From NCBI GenBank assembly GCA_009731375.1, contig BJOX01000142.1, forward strand, positions 133,254-197,253: a stretch of 64,000 nucleotides of DNA. Direction: 5' to 3'. Below the pieces are notes generated by a model. It worked only from the letters and a program-made list of their open reading frames with translations, was not told where the DNA came from and did no database searches. The translations under genes and the position numbers were made by a program. This stretch comes from Paulinella micropora. Taxonomy: Eukaryota > Cercozoa > Imbricatea > Euglyphida. Positions 10,778 through 22,385 of this stretch are shown here, piece by piece; the stretch's first letter is position 1; every line of letters starts with the position of its first letter.

Positions 10778-13613
10778 CTATAATATTTCTTTTAGTGTAA
10801 GTAAAGCTGAATATTTTTCTAAGTATTCACTCGTTATTTTTTTCTGTTGTTTATCTCTTGTTATCTTGCTGTTCTCTACTATAACAACTTTACCAGATTT
10901 TTCAATTCGTTTAGCAATCAATTTTTCTTCCTGTGTCTTAAGCAACTCTAACAATTCATTCTTACCGTTCTCAATAAGGTCGCTGTTTCTAATACCAAGT
11001 CCGCAACTGATTACACTTAACATATTTGGTAAATTTAATGATTTATTGTTTTCATAATTCATACTAAAACCTTTGACTTTCATACTTGCTTTGCCGTTAT
11101 CTAAAACATATCCATAACACTTTGGCCCGCCTCCGATAAAGGTCATAATCTTTGCTCCGTGTAGTTCGTCCGTCCATTCGCCTAACAACTTACCCGTTTT
11201 CACATCTGTTTCGCCTTTCGTTAATTCTGTTGTGTATATGACACTGTCAGTATCGTGGTATAGTATTCTGTTACCTAGTTTGTCCATCATTTCATATAGT
11301 CTAATCCTCGCGTGGCAAGTCGTAAATAAAGCAACTACAATATTTGTTTTCACGGGGTCCCTTACCGCATCCTGTTTAAGGTCATAACTCGCTTCTATTA
11401 TTTTGTCATTAATAATATTTATGTTTATGTTATCGACTGACTTGTCGCTCATTAACTTGTATAAGGTATGTTTGTCTTTTATCATTTTGTTTTTAGTTTT
11501 GTTTTTCTTTTCACCAAACTTGCCCCACAACGAGTTTAAGCACAACTTAGCAACCGCTCGCCGTCCTGGATTTTCTTCTATTTTGTTTTCGTCCATCTTA
11601 ATACCCATCCTGACTTCCATACTGTCAATGTAGTTTCTTTTTTGTTCCTGTGTAATACAGCCATCAGGATATCCGCTTGACTCTTGTTTAACCTTTAAGA
11701 AAGTTTTTATGTAATCTTTGAACAGGCTACTGCTCTGCTCTTTCCAGTGCCATACCTCATATACCTTAATTAGCTGGTAGCCTTTGTCTAAGGCCTTGTA
11801 GATTTCGGGTGTCGCCCAAGTGCCAGTTATTGCTCGCTCGTTATCGGTGTGCTTACATTCATCCTTTTGTTCGGTCATTCCGCACTTGTCGCATAAGTAA
11901 TACATTAGTTTTCCTCTATCCGCCTTAGGTAAAACGGGGTGTAGTATTTTTCTCGGCGGTAGCATCTTAACCTTAGCCACTCCGAAATATTCTCTGTTTA
12001 TGATTTTGTTTTTCATCTCCTTTCTGTCGCAGGGGACTTCGTCCCCCGCACCCCCTCCGTTGGGGTTGTAGGGGCTTGCCCCTACATTGGGTCTAATGAT
12101 TTCGTGGTGTCCGCTAGGGTAAAGGTCGTAAAACATAACGGTAGGATACAGAGAGCATATATCAATGTATTTCGCGTATTCGTCGTTGTGCCGTGATTTC
12201 CAATAAAATGTTAGAGCATCCGTTCTACCTCCAAACATTGCTTCTCGCGGGTTTAGTCCTTCTTGTTCAGTAATTCGCTCATTAGTATCTTCCGCTAGGC
12301 TTTCACTCGTTTTCATTCATCTCCATTCACATTCCCAGATAGTTACTAGTTTGCTGACTTGTTGTTTGAGTTCTTTTTCTCGTCTCATTTTTGCCTTGTA
12401 TAGTTCGCCCATCGTCTCGTTCTTCTTAGTATTAATTGTATTGCCATTGAAGCACTTTGGACATCCGTGCCAGAGACATCCGTGAAATTCGTAAGCGGTT
12501 TTAGTCTTTTCATCCCAACCATCTACATATGCTTTGCCAAGCGTAGCTTTGCAATACACACGAGATTGTCCTAAGTTAAACATCTATTCACCTCCATTGA
12601 ATGCGTTTTTGATATCTGTTTTGTCGAACCTGCTTCTGTAAGCTATCCATTCAACACAAGCCCGAGAGGTAATCCTGTTTTGCTTCTCCGCCTTCAACAC
12701 AGCAACTGAATTCTCTGGCATAAACTTAGCACGATACAAAGCCATAACACAGCTCGCAATAGTTGTATATTGAAACGGGTCAATACCGAATTCTAGAAAC
12801 TGCTTTCTAAAATCCATACATCCCCTTCTCAATATATCAACATCGCTATGACAGTATTCAGCAATTTCCTTCCGCATATCAAATGTGTTGTTTTTTTGGC
12901 TTTCATACCATTCTAAGAATTCCGCTCTCGTTTTATCTTTCATCGTGTCGTAGCCGTAGTGTTTCTTATGAGGCATCACACCAACATGATTTTTATTCTT
13001 ATCCGTGTTGAAGAAGTGAGGGAAGAAGCCCTTTTTAAGTTCTTTCAATCCTCATGTTTTAGGAAAATCGGACAGAGGCATCGTGAGGAAACTCAAACTA
13101 TCCATGAAGCGGTATTTCTTCAAAGTCATCATCATTATCTTACCGCCTTGATAAATGACGAATGGTGCCTGACCGTTATCAACTAGCCACTTAAGAATAA
13201 ACTGACAGTCATAACCGCGGTTGTTATGAGCAATGAATGTAAAGCCGTTGTGCTTACATTCAAAAGCACACTTACAGAAATCATCAATGTTCTTATGAAT
13301 GACGGGTGGTTCCTTCGCATCGTAATACTGACTTTCCGCATGATTAACAATGTGCTCGCCAGTATCCTGTGTCGCTTCAAAGTCAAAGAATATGTATTTC
13401 TCTGAAAAAGGTAATATGTCTTTCTTCACAATTTCACATTGGTGTTCAAGTGGTTTCAGTTCCTTACAATTACTGCATTTCGCATAACCGCATTTGTGTT
13501 CGTTTTTCTTCCTGTAATTAAGACCGCACGAAAGACACTTCGCTTTGAATTCGCAATTCGTCTTCTTGTGGTTATTGAAACATACAGTGTTCGGAAACTG
13601 TCTATATATAAAG
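10778..13613 (-). pseudogene. Family B DNA polymerase, protein-primed Polinton type
   Basis: Reading from 13613 down, the product starts with CxxC...HxC zinc-binding pairs (CLSCG, HKCGYAKCSNC). Exonuclease motifs follow: FFDFEAT (near 13385), FIAHNNRGYD, and EYCHSDVDIL. Next comes FHGCLWHGCPKC, characteristic of Polinton and adenovirus-like polymerases. The polymerase motifs are DICSLYPT (near 12150), CLNSLWGKFG (near 11530) and YHDTDSV (near 11250). The frame is the same throughout but is cut by three stops: TGA at 13052-13054, TAG at 12584-12586 and TGA at 12317-12319. The extreme N-terminus is missing or beyond a G/C run at 13645-13667. An in-frame palindromic insertion lies at about 12029-12085. 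The neighbouring zinc-finger genes occupy the same end as in the other Polinton, but this polymerase is only distantly similar to the one there. Confidence 0.85.
12029..12085. repeat. Composite GC-rich palindromes inserted in the PolB coding region
   Basis: GCAGGGGACTTCGTCCCCCG, a CACCCCCTCCGTTGGGGTT linker, and the palindrome GTAGGGGCTTGCCCCTAC lie in tandem inside the polymerase gene, between motif A and the next conserved block. The insert is open in the coding frame and adds about 19 glycine/proline/asparagine-rich residues. The same units occur at gene ends elsewhere in this element (4943, 9476, 10714), so this looks like a palindromic unit that moved into a gene. Confidence 0.7.
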
Positions 13614-13666
13614 GGGGGCCCTGTGTTTAGATGAAAATTAGGGCGGGGCGGGCGGGGCGGGCGGGG

Positions 13667-13938
13667 CTAAAAAAAAATATTATTATCATTATATTGAAAT
13701 GAGTCCGCAATAACAGTTATGTTCGCGGTAATGATAGAAATTACACCAGTCATCACTGTCTCGTCTTTTATTAATATTTGTATCATTCTTTCCCATTCTT
13801 CTTTTTTCTTCTTTTCTTCTTCTTGTTTTTCAAGAAATCTTTTATGTTTTTTGTGCTTAAATGAATCAGCTTTTGGTGTTCAGTGATATCAACTTCAGAA
13901 CCACAATCACATTTGTATCGTCGTTTGTTTTCTGTCAT
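13667..13938 (-). pseudogene. Small zinc-finger protein, frameshifted
   Basis: Starts MTENKRRYKCDCGSEVDITE at 13938. A frame change near 13875 leads to FKHKKHKRFLEKQEEEKKKK and a short hydrophobic tail ending at the TAG at 13667. The CxC...HxxH pattern and the lysine/glutamate-rich tail relate it to the neighbouring gene at 13907-14370. It overlaps that gene by about 30 bases. Function is unknown; DNA binding is inferred from the finger. Confidence 0.5.
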
Positions 13939-14370
13939 CGTGTGTCTCTTGTTTGTTCCCCTGTGTATCCTTATATATTACCCCTTCATTTTGTTTAAAA
14001 GAAATTTTTTCTGTGTGTATGTTTGATTTCATGTGTCTTGCTTTGCTACTCCTATTGATTTCAGCTCCGCATTCACACTTGAATGTTTTATTCTTCCAAT
14101 TCCTTTTCTTTTCTTTTTGATTTCTTTTGTTTCCTTGTCATAATTAACTTTCCATTCATCATACTTTGGTTTTATTTTTTCATCGTGGTATTTCTTTGCT
14201 TCTTCCATTGCTTGTTCTTGTGTTCTTCGTTTTCCAATAGTAAAACTCTTAAACATAGTTTTACCTCCTTCTCTCCATTGAACTTTTACCATCTGTCTCT
14301 TTATCATAATACATCCTTTTGAAATTGTAAATCTGTAACTTGCATTTTTTTCAGTGTCGTCGTTTGTCAT
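13907..14370 (-). pseudogene. Zinc-finger protein with N-terminal basic domain, frameshifted
   Basis: Begins with MTNDDTEKNASYRF. A domain then reads VQWREGGKTMFKSFTIGKRR, with aromatic and basic residues suggestive of a three-stranded DNA-binding fold of the AP2/integrase-arm type. In another frame, after a shift in a K-rich stretch near 14095, comes a finger FKCECGAEI...KARHMKSNIH (CxC-x12-H-x5-H). It has the same architecture as the gene at 30407-30863, which lies next to the terminal repeat of the right Polinton. This suggests that the end of the left element was originally close by. Confidence 0.6.
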
Positions 14371-14574
14371 CCTGTATGTGTTTTTATATTTTAACAGTAT
14401 TATTTTAAATATTAATATCCTTTTCCTTTTTGTCCCGTCCGGGCCGGCCGGTGTGTGTCTCTGGGGGCGGGGGGTGTGTATTGAAAATCTGTCTCGAAGT
14501 GGCCCCCTTTTCTACTAAGACGATTTGTATGGATGACCAGATGTCACTTGTAAAAGTAACTTCATTAAATTAAA

Positions 14575-14672
14575 GGCAAAGGCAAAGAAGAAGAAGAAGA
14601 AGAAGAAGAAGAAGAAGAAGAAGAAGAAGAAGAAGAAGGAGAAGGAGAAGGAGAGAGAGAGAGAGATAGAGA
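14575..14672. repeat. (GAA)n/(GAGA)n microsatellite after a SINE-like tail
   Basis: The segment before the run (about 14520-14585: GATTTGTATGGATGACCAG, later CATTAAATTAAAGGCAAA) resembles 62935-63000, so a dispersed repeat ends here in the GAA tract. From 14880 to 15310 there is unique-looking DNA with short inverted repeats and no recognisable gene. Confidence 0.8.
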
Positions 14673-15319
14673 CAGACAGACAGACAAAGAATGAGAGAAA
14701 TGAGAAAGAGAATGAGAGAGAGGAAATGAAAATAAGAAAGAGCAGGAAATGAAAAAGAGAGGTAACACGTGAAATTCTTCCAAGTCCACTAAATTTGATG
14801 ATTACCCCAAAACCGCTATACCCTATCATATTTTTTGACATATCCGAAAAACATACCCAAATACTGTGTGTATTTGCCTGAGGTAGTTACCTTCCTCAAA
14901 AAACTGGTCTGATGGGGCCCAGGTAAAAAACCTGGTTTTTGAGTCAGGCGGACCCCACCCCAGCGGGGCAGTTTTTGACTCATTTTTGAGACTTCTTCTA
15001 AGGTATCGTTACTCCAGATTTCTCTGGTTTCTTTGAGCGAAATATTTTGGGAGGAGACACCAGAGAAATCTGGAAAATTAGAGCTAATTTTTTAGGAAGG
15101 GTGAGACTATTTTGCACATAAATCCGCTGTAGAAAAAGTGGCAAAGGTTGTCCGTTTTCACTCCCTTCACAACGGTAGTAAGCAAAACCAACCAAATGCT
15201 TTTGTGGGACCACACGTGCACCTGTCGACCATATTATTGCGGACGCGTAATTCTGACCATTCTTTGTGGTGCTTTGGGTTGGGTTTTGGTCGGCAACTGC
15301 GCACATTGCTGTGAAATAA

Positions 15320-15581
15320 TTGTGCAGAAACGTTTCTAGATGCCTTTTAGTTTATCTGGGATGTGCAAAAATATATACCACCTGCATTTATATTCACATT
15401 TTTCTACGTCCCTTTCTTCTTTTCTTTGTGTGTGTCTCTTTCTTTCTTGATTTTCTTTCTTGCATCCATTCCTTCTCTCCAATCCTTTACCCTTTCTTTC
15501 TCTTCCTTGCTTTCTTCCTTCGACTTCCTTTCACCGATCTTCTCCCGTCTATAGTTATCCTTTTTCTTTCCTCTTTTCCCC

Positions 15582-15645
<64 letters not shown>

Positions 15646-16087
15646 GTTTCCTCGTTCTCATTTCAATGTCATTTCTTCCCTCTACTTACCGTGCTTTCTA
15701 GCTTGCTTTCCTTCTTTCTTTTTCTTTTCTTTCTCTTCTCAATTAGTACACTTCTTTCTGTCTGTGTATCTGTCTGTGTATCTGTCTGTCTGTCTGTCTG
15801 TCTGTCTGTGTCATGTGTGTGTTTGTCTGTCTGTCTGTCGACGTCTGTCTGTGTGTGTGTCTGTCTGTCTGTCTGTCTGCCTGTCTGCCTGTCTATGTGC
15901 CTATCTATGTGCCTGTCTATGTGCCTGTCTATGTGTGCCCATGCGAGTGTATGTGTGTGAAAAAGTGAGTGAGTGAGTGGGTGAGTGGGTGGGTGGGTGG
16001 GGTGGGTGGGTGGGTATGTGGGTGAGTGAGTGACGGAGGGAGTGAGTGAGTGAGTGAGTGAGTGAAGTGGAATGTGATCATGAGTAT

Positions 16088-16174
<87 letters not shown>

Positions 16175-16320
16175 GCCGGAAGCGAATGAGTGATTGAGTG
16201 ATTGAGTCAATGAGTAAGTGAGTGAATGAGTAAGTAAGTGAGTGAGTTAGTGAGTGAGTGAGTGAGTGAGTGAGTGAGTGAGGTGAGGTGAGGTGAGGTT
16301 GAATGTGATCATGAGTGATC

Positions 16321-16352
<32 letters not shown>

Positions 16353-16751
16353 NNNNNNNNNNNNNNNNNNNNNNNNNNNNNNNNNNNNNNNNNNNNNNNN
16401 NNNNNNNNNNNNNNNNNNNNNNNNNNNNNNNNNNNNNNNNNNNNNNNNNNNNNNNNNNNNNNNNNNNNNNNNNNNNNNNNNNNNNNNNNNNNNNNNNNNN
16501 GGGGGGGGGGGGGGGGGGGGAGGGGGGGGGGGGGGGGTTGTGGGGGGGGGGGGGGGGGGGGTTTTCCCCCCCCCCCCCCCCCCCCTCATCCCCACTGCAT
16601 GTATGTATGTATGCATGTATGTATGTATGTATGCATGTATGTATGTATGTACGTACGCACATTGTATGTATGTATGTATGTATATACGTATGTATGTATG
16701 TATGTACGAACTTATGTACGTACGTATGTATGTATATATGTATGTATATGA

Positions 16752-16839
<88 letters not shown>

Positions 16840-17176
16840 CTTTTTGTATGTATGTATGTATGTATGTATGTATGTATATGTCTGCATGTATGTATGTACA
16901 TGCATACATGTATGTACGTACGTATGGATAATATGTATGTGTATGTATGTATGTATGTATGTATGCATGTATGCATGCAATTATGTATGTATGTATGTAT
17001 GTATGTATATGTTTTCGCATATCTATATGTACATGTATATGTATGTATGTATTGTATGTATGTATTGTATGTATGTATGTATGTATGTATGTATGTACCT
17101 ATGTACGTGTGTATATGTATGTATATGTCTGTCTGTCTGTATGTATGTATGTATGTATGCTCTCTCTCTCTCGTTC

Positions 17177-17232
<56 letters not shown>

Positions 17233-17308
17233 CAGCTCTCTCTCCCTTCTTTCTCTCTCTCTCTCGTTCAGCTCTCTCTCTCTCTCTCTGACTCTCTCTT
17301 TGTCTTCT

Positions 17309-17339
<31 letters not shown>

Positions 17340-17410
17340 TTCTCTCTCTCGCTCTCACTCTTTCTCTCTCTCTCTCTCGTTATCTCTCTCTCTCTCTCCT
17401 CACTATCTCT
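15320..17410. repeat. 2 kb of mixed simple repeats with an N gap
   Basis: In order: C/T-rich tract, (TTTC)n near 15580-15640, (CTGT)n near 15760-15900, (GTGA)n, (CT)n, (GAGT)n, a poly-C run, the gap 16353-16500, poly-G, (GTAT)n from 16600 to 17150, and (CT)n with GTTCAG interruptions to 17400. No gene. Confidence 0.95.
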
Positions 17411-18836
17411 ACACGGGACCCTGCGGATAATGTCCATTTACACCCATCACCCAAGAACACAGCCCCGGATGCAGAATATATCACCACACAATAACCACCT
17501 GCTAACCTCAACAGTACCAAGGACCCGGTGGGCCTGCCCAGCCACAAGGCACAATCCGGACCCCCCTCCCCACAAGGGTAGGCCCGCAAGTGAGCCGTAA
17601 GGAAGTGGGACAGAACCAGGGGGGCTCCTAAATGACAACCGAACTCAAAAGGACCACAAGGTCTATCCAACGGTTACCACAGTACTTGGCCCAGATCTCT
17701 TCAATAACAGAGGTCGGTCTGGATGCGAGCTACGAGGGACTGGGCAAACCCTAGCACCACCCCTACACACATGAAACTACAATTCCAAAAGGGACGAAGA
17801 GGAGGAGGAGAAAAGGAGGAGAAAAAAAAGGGGGGGAGGGTATACAAATATGAATATATATATATGTATATACCAAGTCTGGGGGTCTTCACTCAGGTAA
17901 ATCCATATCCCAATCCCAAACCCCCGACAGACCACCAGACGTACCAACACCCACAACCGGCGCCGCAAACATAACAGGCACCAAGACGAGAAACCCCCCC
18001 ACACCCAAACACCAGCCCGGTCAGAGGCACAGGGGCTAACATCAAGAACTTGGGCAGGATACTAACACCCTTATCCAGCACACCACTCTTCCTTGGGATA
18101 TCGGAAGCGACCAGATTGGTTCTACTCAGAGGAGTGGCGAGAAGGGCCTCAATCGGCAGCCTCCCATATGGGTAGGCTCGTCCGAAGTAGGCCCTACTCG
18201 GCTGCATCTCGGGCAGAAACAGCGTGGCCCCATCCGACGACGTAGCACCATATTGAGGAGAAGACCACCATGTTTCTGTAAGGAGGAGCGGTACGGTAGG
18301 GCTAACCCTAAGCGCACCTGCATCTCGTACAAAAACAAATTGGCTCGACTCGCAATGATGGCTGCATACAAATCGGGTTTTTCCAAACCAGACAAGGAAG
18401 GAATAGGGAGAAAAGAAGAGGAGGGACAAAAGAGAGCCCTACATGAACACCCCATCAACGTCCCATCACACATGCAGGCGACCAGCCCCGAAGCAACCCG
18501 CCACCTGGTGACCAAGCTACAGAAGCATACCTACGGACGTGCAGAACTCCACCTCTTCGAACCAACCCAACAGACACCCACCCATCTCCTCCCCGTGGTA
18601 AAGACCACCGGTCAAACCACACGCCACACTCCTGTGGTTCACGCTCGGTAGCACAGTTACTAGGCAGGTCCAAGTCCTCTTCCAAAGCGGAACACAATTC
18701 CGAAGTGGAGTCGACAGTGGCCCTGATAACCTAGCAATACCGATAGTGGATAGGCCCTAGCTTTCTCCAGACAAGGAGTACTACTCCAGCCTGAGGGGAA
18801 GCAGAGGACCCGTCCAAATCGGCCAGTTGCCGGCAA
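17411..18836 (+). other. GC-richer leader of the USP-AlkB segment, no assigned gene
   Basis: Composition changes sharply from repeats to C/A-rich DNA like the coding region downstream. A frame of 132 codons (18253-18651) is open on the plus strand but has no motif I recognise. It may be a leader or a decayed upstream gene of the same element. Confidence 0.35.
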
Positions 18837-20009
18837 ATGAACCAACAGGAAGCGCAAGAGACAGGAGATACACCCTCCGCACCTATCATGACCCCACCCA
18901 CATCCACGCCCCGACTACTTAATGGCTACTGGAAAACGCTGCCTAACTGGGGCCAGACGTGCTTCGCTAACAGCGTTATCCAATACATTACACCACTAGT
19001 TATTTGGATGCAACGATTATTCCCCACAGGTTCCTGGCGCGAACAACCGATAACACAGCTGATCCAAAGGATGGCCGTAGCCCCTGACCTCACAGCCCAC
19101 ACTGATACGAACACGATCCTACGACTAGCCCAGGTCCTAGCAATCATATGCGAGGAGAAACCGGGGATGATGACTGGCGCGATATACAAACAATGCAAAC
19201 CGCACGTACCGCAGATGCGTACCCCTACAAAGAGTACCCCATCTTCCCAACCAGGGTGTGCACACGAGTTCCTCACACACATCCTATTGCAACTGACCGA
19301 GGGCATTCCAACGTCACAACCGTCAACGGATACAAAGGGGCTCCCCGTGCCGGGTACTATGGAACGTCTTGGCGAAAGCGACACAAGAGAACGCCTGCAC
19401 CCCAGTATCCAAATGCGCACGATGACGGAGATCAACTGCCACAGGTGCCACTATCACTCCATCCGGCACACCCCATCCAGTTTCCCGACTCTACGCTGCA
19501 TACTGCCGGCGTCCCTCAGTCCAACGAACGTGCAGCTAGCACCAGTACGGATTGAGACGTGCATCCGGAACGAACTTGCAATCCACAAAATCCCGGATAC
19601 CGAGACGTACAAATGCGACTGCCCGGAAAAAACACGACACGCCATATCCCAATCCTCCCGGGAATGGCTCGATTGCATCCCCCCAGACTTTCTTAACATA
19701 GAGGTCAACCGCATAGCCTATGACGGGGAAAGAAGGGTAACATCCACCGCTGGCCAATCGATAAATAACAACCTCCTCCTGGTAGACTTGAACCACCTAG
19801 ATCTCTCTGCTTACTTCTCACCTATTTACACGATCAACCGAGAGGCCATCTACACGCCGATCTCCTTCCTACTACACAAAGGGCCTACGGTCAACGACAG
19901 CCACTGGATGGCAGTAATAAGGGCCCAATCATGGTTGGAGACTCCACGACGACAGTCGATGCCTCATCTTGGACCATTGGCGGGACCAAGACCTCACAGC
20001 AGTATTTAA
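18837..20009 (+). CDS. Ubiquitin-specific-protease-like protein
   Basis: The catalytic cysteine box is NWGQTCFANSVIQY, near residue 40 (family form NxGNTCYxNSxLQ). A QPGCAHEFLTHIL stretch stands where USPs have QQDAHEFL. The zinc-ribbon-like pair CHRCHYHS and a later CDC form the finger. The histidine box is ISFLLHKGPTVNDSHWMAVI (family HxGxxxxGHYxAxxR). In the +1 frame just after 19930 the sequence reads WRLHDDSRC, matching the WYxxDD end of USP domains. The domain therefore most likely continues into the next frame, and the end given here is an artefact of a frameshift. The start is the first ATG, 18837. It would cut ubiquitin or a ubiquitin-like chain; substrate unknown. Confidence 0.75.
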   Translation: MNQQEAQETGDTPSAPIMTPPTSTPRLLNGYWKTLPNWGQTCFANSVIQYITPLVIWMQRLFPTGSWREQPITQLIQRMAVAPDLTAHTDTNTILRLAQVLAIICEEKPGMMTGAIYKQCKPHVPQMRTPTKSTPSSQPGCAHEFLTHILLQLTEGIPTSQPSTDTKGLPVPGTMERLGESDTRERLHPSIQMRTMTEINCHRCHYHSIRHTPSSFPTLRCILPASLSPTNVQLAPVRIETCIRNELAIHKIPDTETYKCDCPEKTRHAISQSSREWLDCIPPDFLNIEVNRIAYDGERRVTSTAGQSINNNLLLVDLNHLDLSAYFSPIYTINREAIYTPISFLLHKGPTVNDSHWMAVIRAQSWLETPRRQSMPHLGPLAGPRPHSSI

Positions 20010-21893
20010 GAGAGTCATCCTGCCTGACGATCCTCCTAACTCAGCACTCCAGACAGTACCTACGGAACTCTTACACCTCAATATTTACGAAACCATCACG
20101 GCAGTGCTATACCAACGGGTTGACCTGGGGGCGGAGACCCCTACAGGGCACTCCACACAACCCCTCCCGTCACACTCTCCATTCTTCCTCCCAACCATAC
20201 CGCGTCACTCCCACATCCCAGAGGCGCCCCAGGCATATCCACAGTGGATGCGAGGTCCACCTATTACCCTGCGTGCACCTGACGTTCCTGACGTCGTCAT
20301 GACTCTCCAAGCATCAAGGAAGCGAAAGCCCACCGAGACAGGGAGCCCTGACAGATCCACACCTGCGTTCTGGGAAAAACTATGCAGGGGAATCCTCAGA
20401 GATATGGAAAAAACACCCATAGGTCAGGCAACGGTGAAATTTATGACGCGATCCCACCTACTGGCACAGGCACCGGACAGCAACGGCATTCTAGGATATG
20501 ACTTCGGTGGGAAGTCACTCCGCCCGGTGCTAGTCCCCTCCCTAACCCAGGAAGTGTGGGACCTACTACGCTATAAAACATGGGTCCCGATAACAGGAGC
20601 CCTGATCACAGTTTATAATAACAACCCACAGGAAGAGACGGTACTCGGCTTCCACCGAGACGACGAACGATTCATGTCCCACGACGAGGTGATCAACCTC
20701 AGCTTCGGACCAACCGCGGAGCTCCGGATTATGCCGTATGGCCAGCAAGCGCGCGCCAAACTAGATGGACAAGCCCTTATCCTCAACAATGGCACTTTCC
20801 ACACCTTCAACAGGTTTCAACTCCACAAAGTGAGCATGCCTCCTAACCGTCCAAATGACCCGACCCGCCGTATAAGCATCTCATTTAGAGTCTTCACCAC
20901 CTGGGCGGAGATACCCCCGCCCCTCCGCCCCCGGATCGCACAGGGCAACACAAACCTTCAACAAACACTAGCAGCCTGGAAAGCAAAGAACCAGGCCGAT
21001 GAGCCACAAAGCGATTCAACTGGTTACGGGATAGAACCACTTCTTGCCGCACGATTCCACGATATCCAGGGGATCATCGACCTAACTCTGGAATACATTG
21101 GCCTCCACACCCCGCAGAACGGTAGGATTCTGACAGTCACGCAGACCGACCACATCGACGAGGGAAAACCCCTAACACCCCCATGGCACCCCCGAACTAT
21201 CGCCTTAATCCAGCGGGACGAAGAGGTACGGCAGGCCATCATGACGAACACCCTCATGCATCTTCGGGGCATACACAGTACTATGATTTTTCAGGAAATA
21301 GTACAGTCGACACGGTTCAAACAATCCGACAGACACCACTTCTGTGTCCTACTATACCGCCCAGAGGTCCCCATTCACGCAGACCTCAGTACTAGTATGA
21401 TATGCCCCCCGGACTCAAAATGGGCAGCTCCGACTGCCATACTCTTCAACCAAGCAAAGATCCGCCAACAAGTCCTTACCACGACGAAAGACGGCATGTT
21501 CTGGGGACCAAGTACGCGATCGGCAGCACAACAAGCCGCCAACCTGCGCCTCTTTCACAGGACCCAGGCCAGGGAGGAATGTCCAGGGACATACCCTAGA
21601 TACCACATCGCATCGATCAAGACTGCCCGACAAGGATGGTTCCTCCTCATCGACCCCCAGTGGACAAATGGATTCCTTGACCATGTCTCCGCTATGGAAC
21701 GGAAAATCTTAGGAGGAAGCATCGACCAAGTCGCGCCAGAATACCGAAGAGTAGTAGTCCAACGCCGGACACCCGATCGACCACCCATAGGATTCGACTA
21801 CCGAGGTGATTTCCAATGGCTGAATCAGGGGTTCTGGCACTGTGGTATGATTACACAGATTGCCCACTACCCCGAATACCGCTCAGAAGATCC
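19969..21893 (+). CDS. AlkB-like 2OG-Fe(II) dioxygenase, C-terminal half of a USP-AlkB polyprotein
   Basis: The AlkB core is at about residues 200-310: ITVYNNNPQEETVLGFHRDD with the HxD iron ligands, then FNRFQLHKVSMP with the distal histidine, and RRISISFRVF with the 2-oxoglutarate-binding arginines. This layout resembles AlkB domains of plant RNA viruses and of repair enzymes that demethylate nucleic acids. About 280 further residues follow with no motif I know. The frame is +1 to the USP frame and overlaps it by 41 bases; the USP C-terminus is encoded at the start of this frame, so one polyprotein is likely. At about 21893 the sequence enters a 330 bp-period direct repeat and stops at 21958-21960, so the native C-terminus seems to be lost. 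Confidence 0.7.
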
Positions 21894-22385
21894 CGAAACT
21901 CGAGAAGGCAGTGACCTTGTGTGCATTTCAGGAGGTCTGTGCACATGTTCTGAAGCTTGAAATAGCATCACAGTAAACAAAAACATCATTTTTAACAATA
22001 AAATTGAAAGGAGCGATGCGCTCTCATCGATTTTCAAAGTGATGTTTTGGTGGTAATGAATCAAAGAAAAATGAAAAAATCATCATAGAAGTTGTATTAT
22101 TCATTAAATGTTGCTGGAAAGTAGTCAATTTAACTCCTATGTTCACTAGTTGAACATTCCTGACTTTTTGTGGCTTCAACATTTTTTTGTGTGTCTAAAA
22201 ATATAAAGTCAGACATTTTTTGAAGCATGAAACTCGAGAAAGCAGTGACCTTGTGTGCATGTCAGGAGGTCTGTGCACATGTTCTGAGGCTTGGAATAGC
22301 ATCACAATAAACAAAAACATCATTTTCAAAAGGAGCGATGCGCTCTCATCGATTTTCAAAGTGATGTTTTGGTCAGACATACCAT
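21894..22385. repeat. Direct repeat, two copies 331 bp apart
   Basis: About 150 bp starting GAAACTCGAGAA and including GTGACCTTGTGTGCAT and GGAGCGATGCGCTCTCATCG is present at about 21894-22052 and again at about 22226-22373. The spacer is AT-rich. The first copy forms the end of the AlkB-containing frame. The inner GGAGCGATGCGCTC is itself hairpin-forming. Confidence 0.8.

Larger units (their letters stand above)
4808..14400. mobile_element. Left Polinton-like element, truncated and decayed
   Basis: About 9.6 kb of virus-type genes, in reverse orientation relative to the complete Polinton at 30015-51467. In order they are: protease C-terminus (+), penton-like (+), GIY-YIG (+), capsid (+), virion-like (+), ExoX-C (-), lipase (+), PolB (-) and two zinc-finger proteins (-). 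The left end cuts into the protease gene, so the ATPase, fibre and integrase half is absent. I could not find terminal inverted repeats or a target duplication, so both borders are approximate. The right limit is placed just beyond the zinc-finger gene that is terminal in the other element. Most genes contain frameshifts or stops; the lipase and ExoX-C frames are open. Confidence 0.85.

Noticed and set aside
14380-14590. Terminal inverted repeat of the left element
   Set aside because: I looked for a sequence like AGTAGATGATACAG or an inverted partner near 4800 and found none. The segment resembles a host repeat tail instead.
16140-17494. Long frames through the 16-17 kb region
   Set aside because: They read through (GTAT)n, (CT)n and the N gap; there is no coding content.
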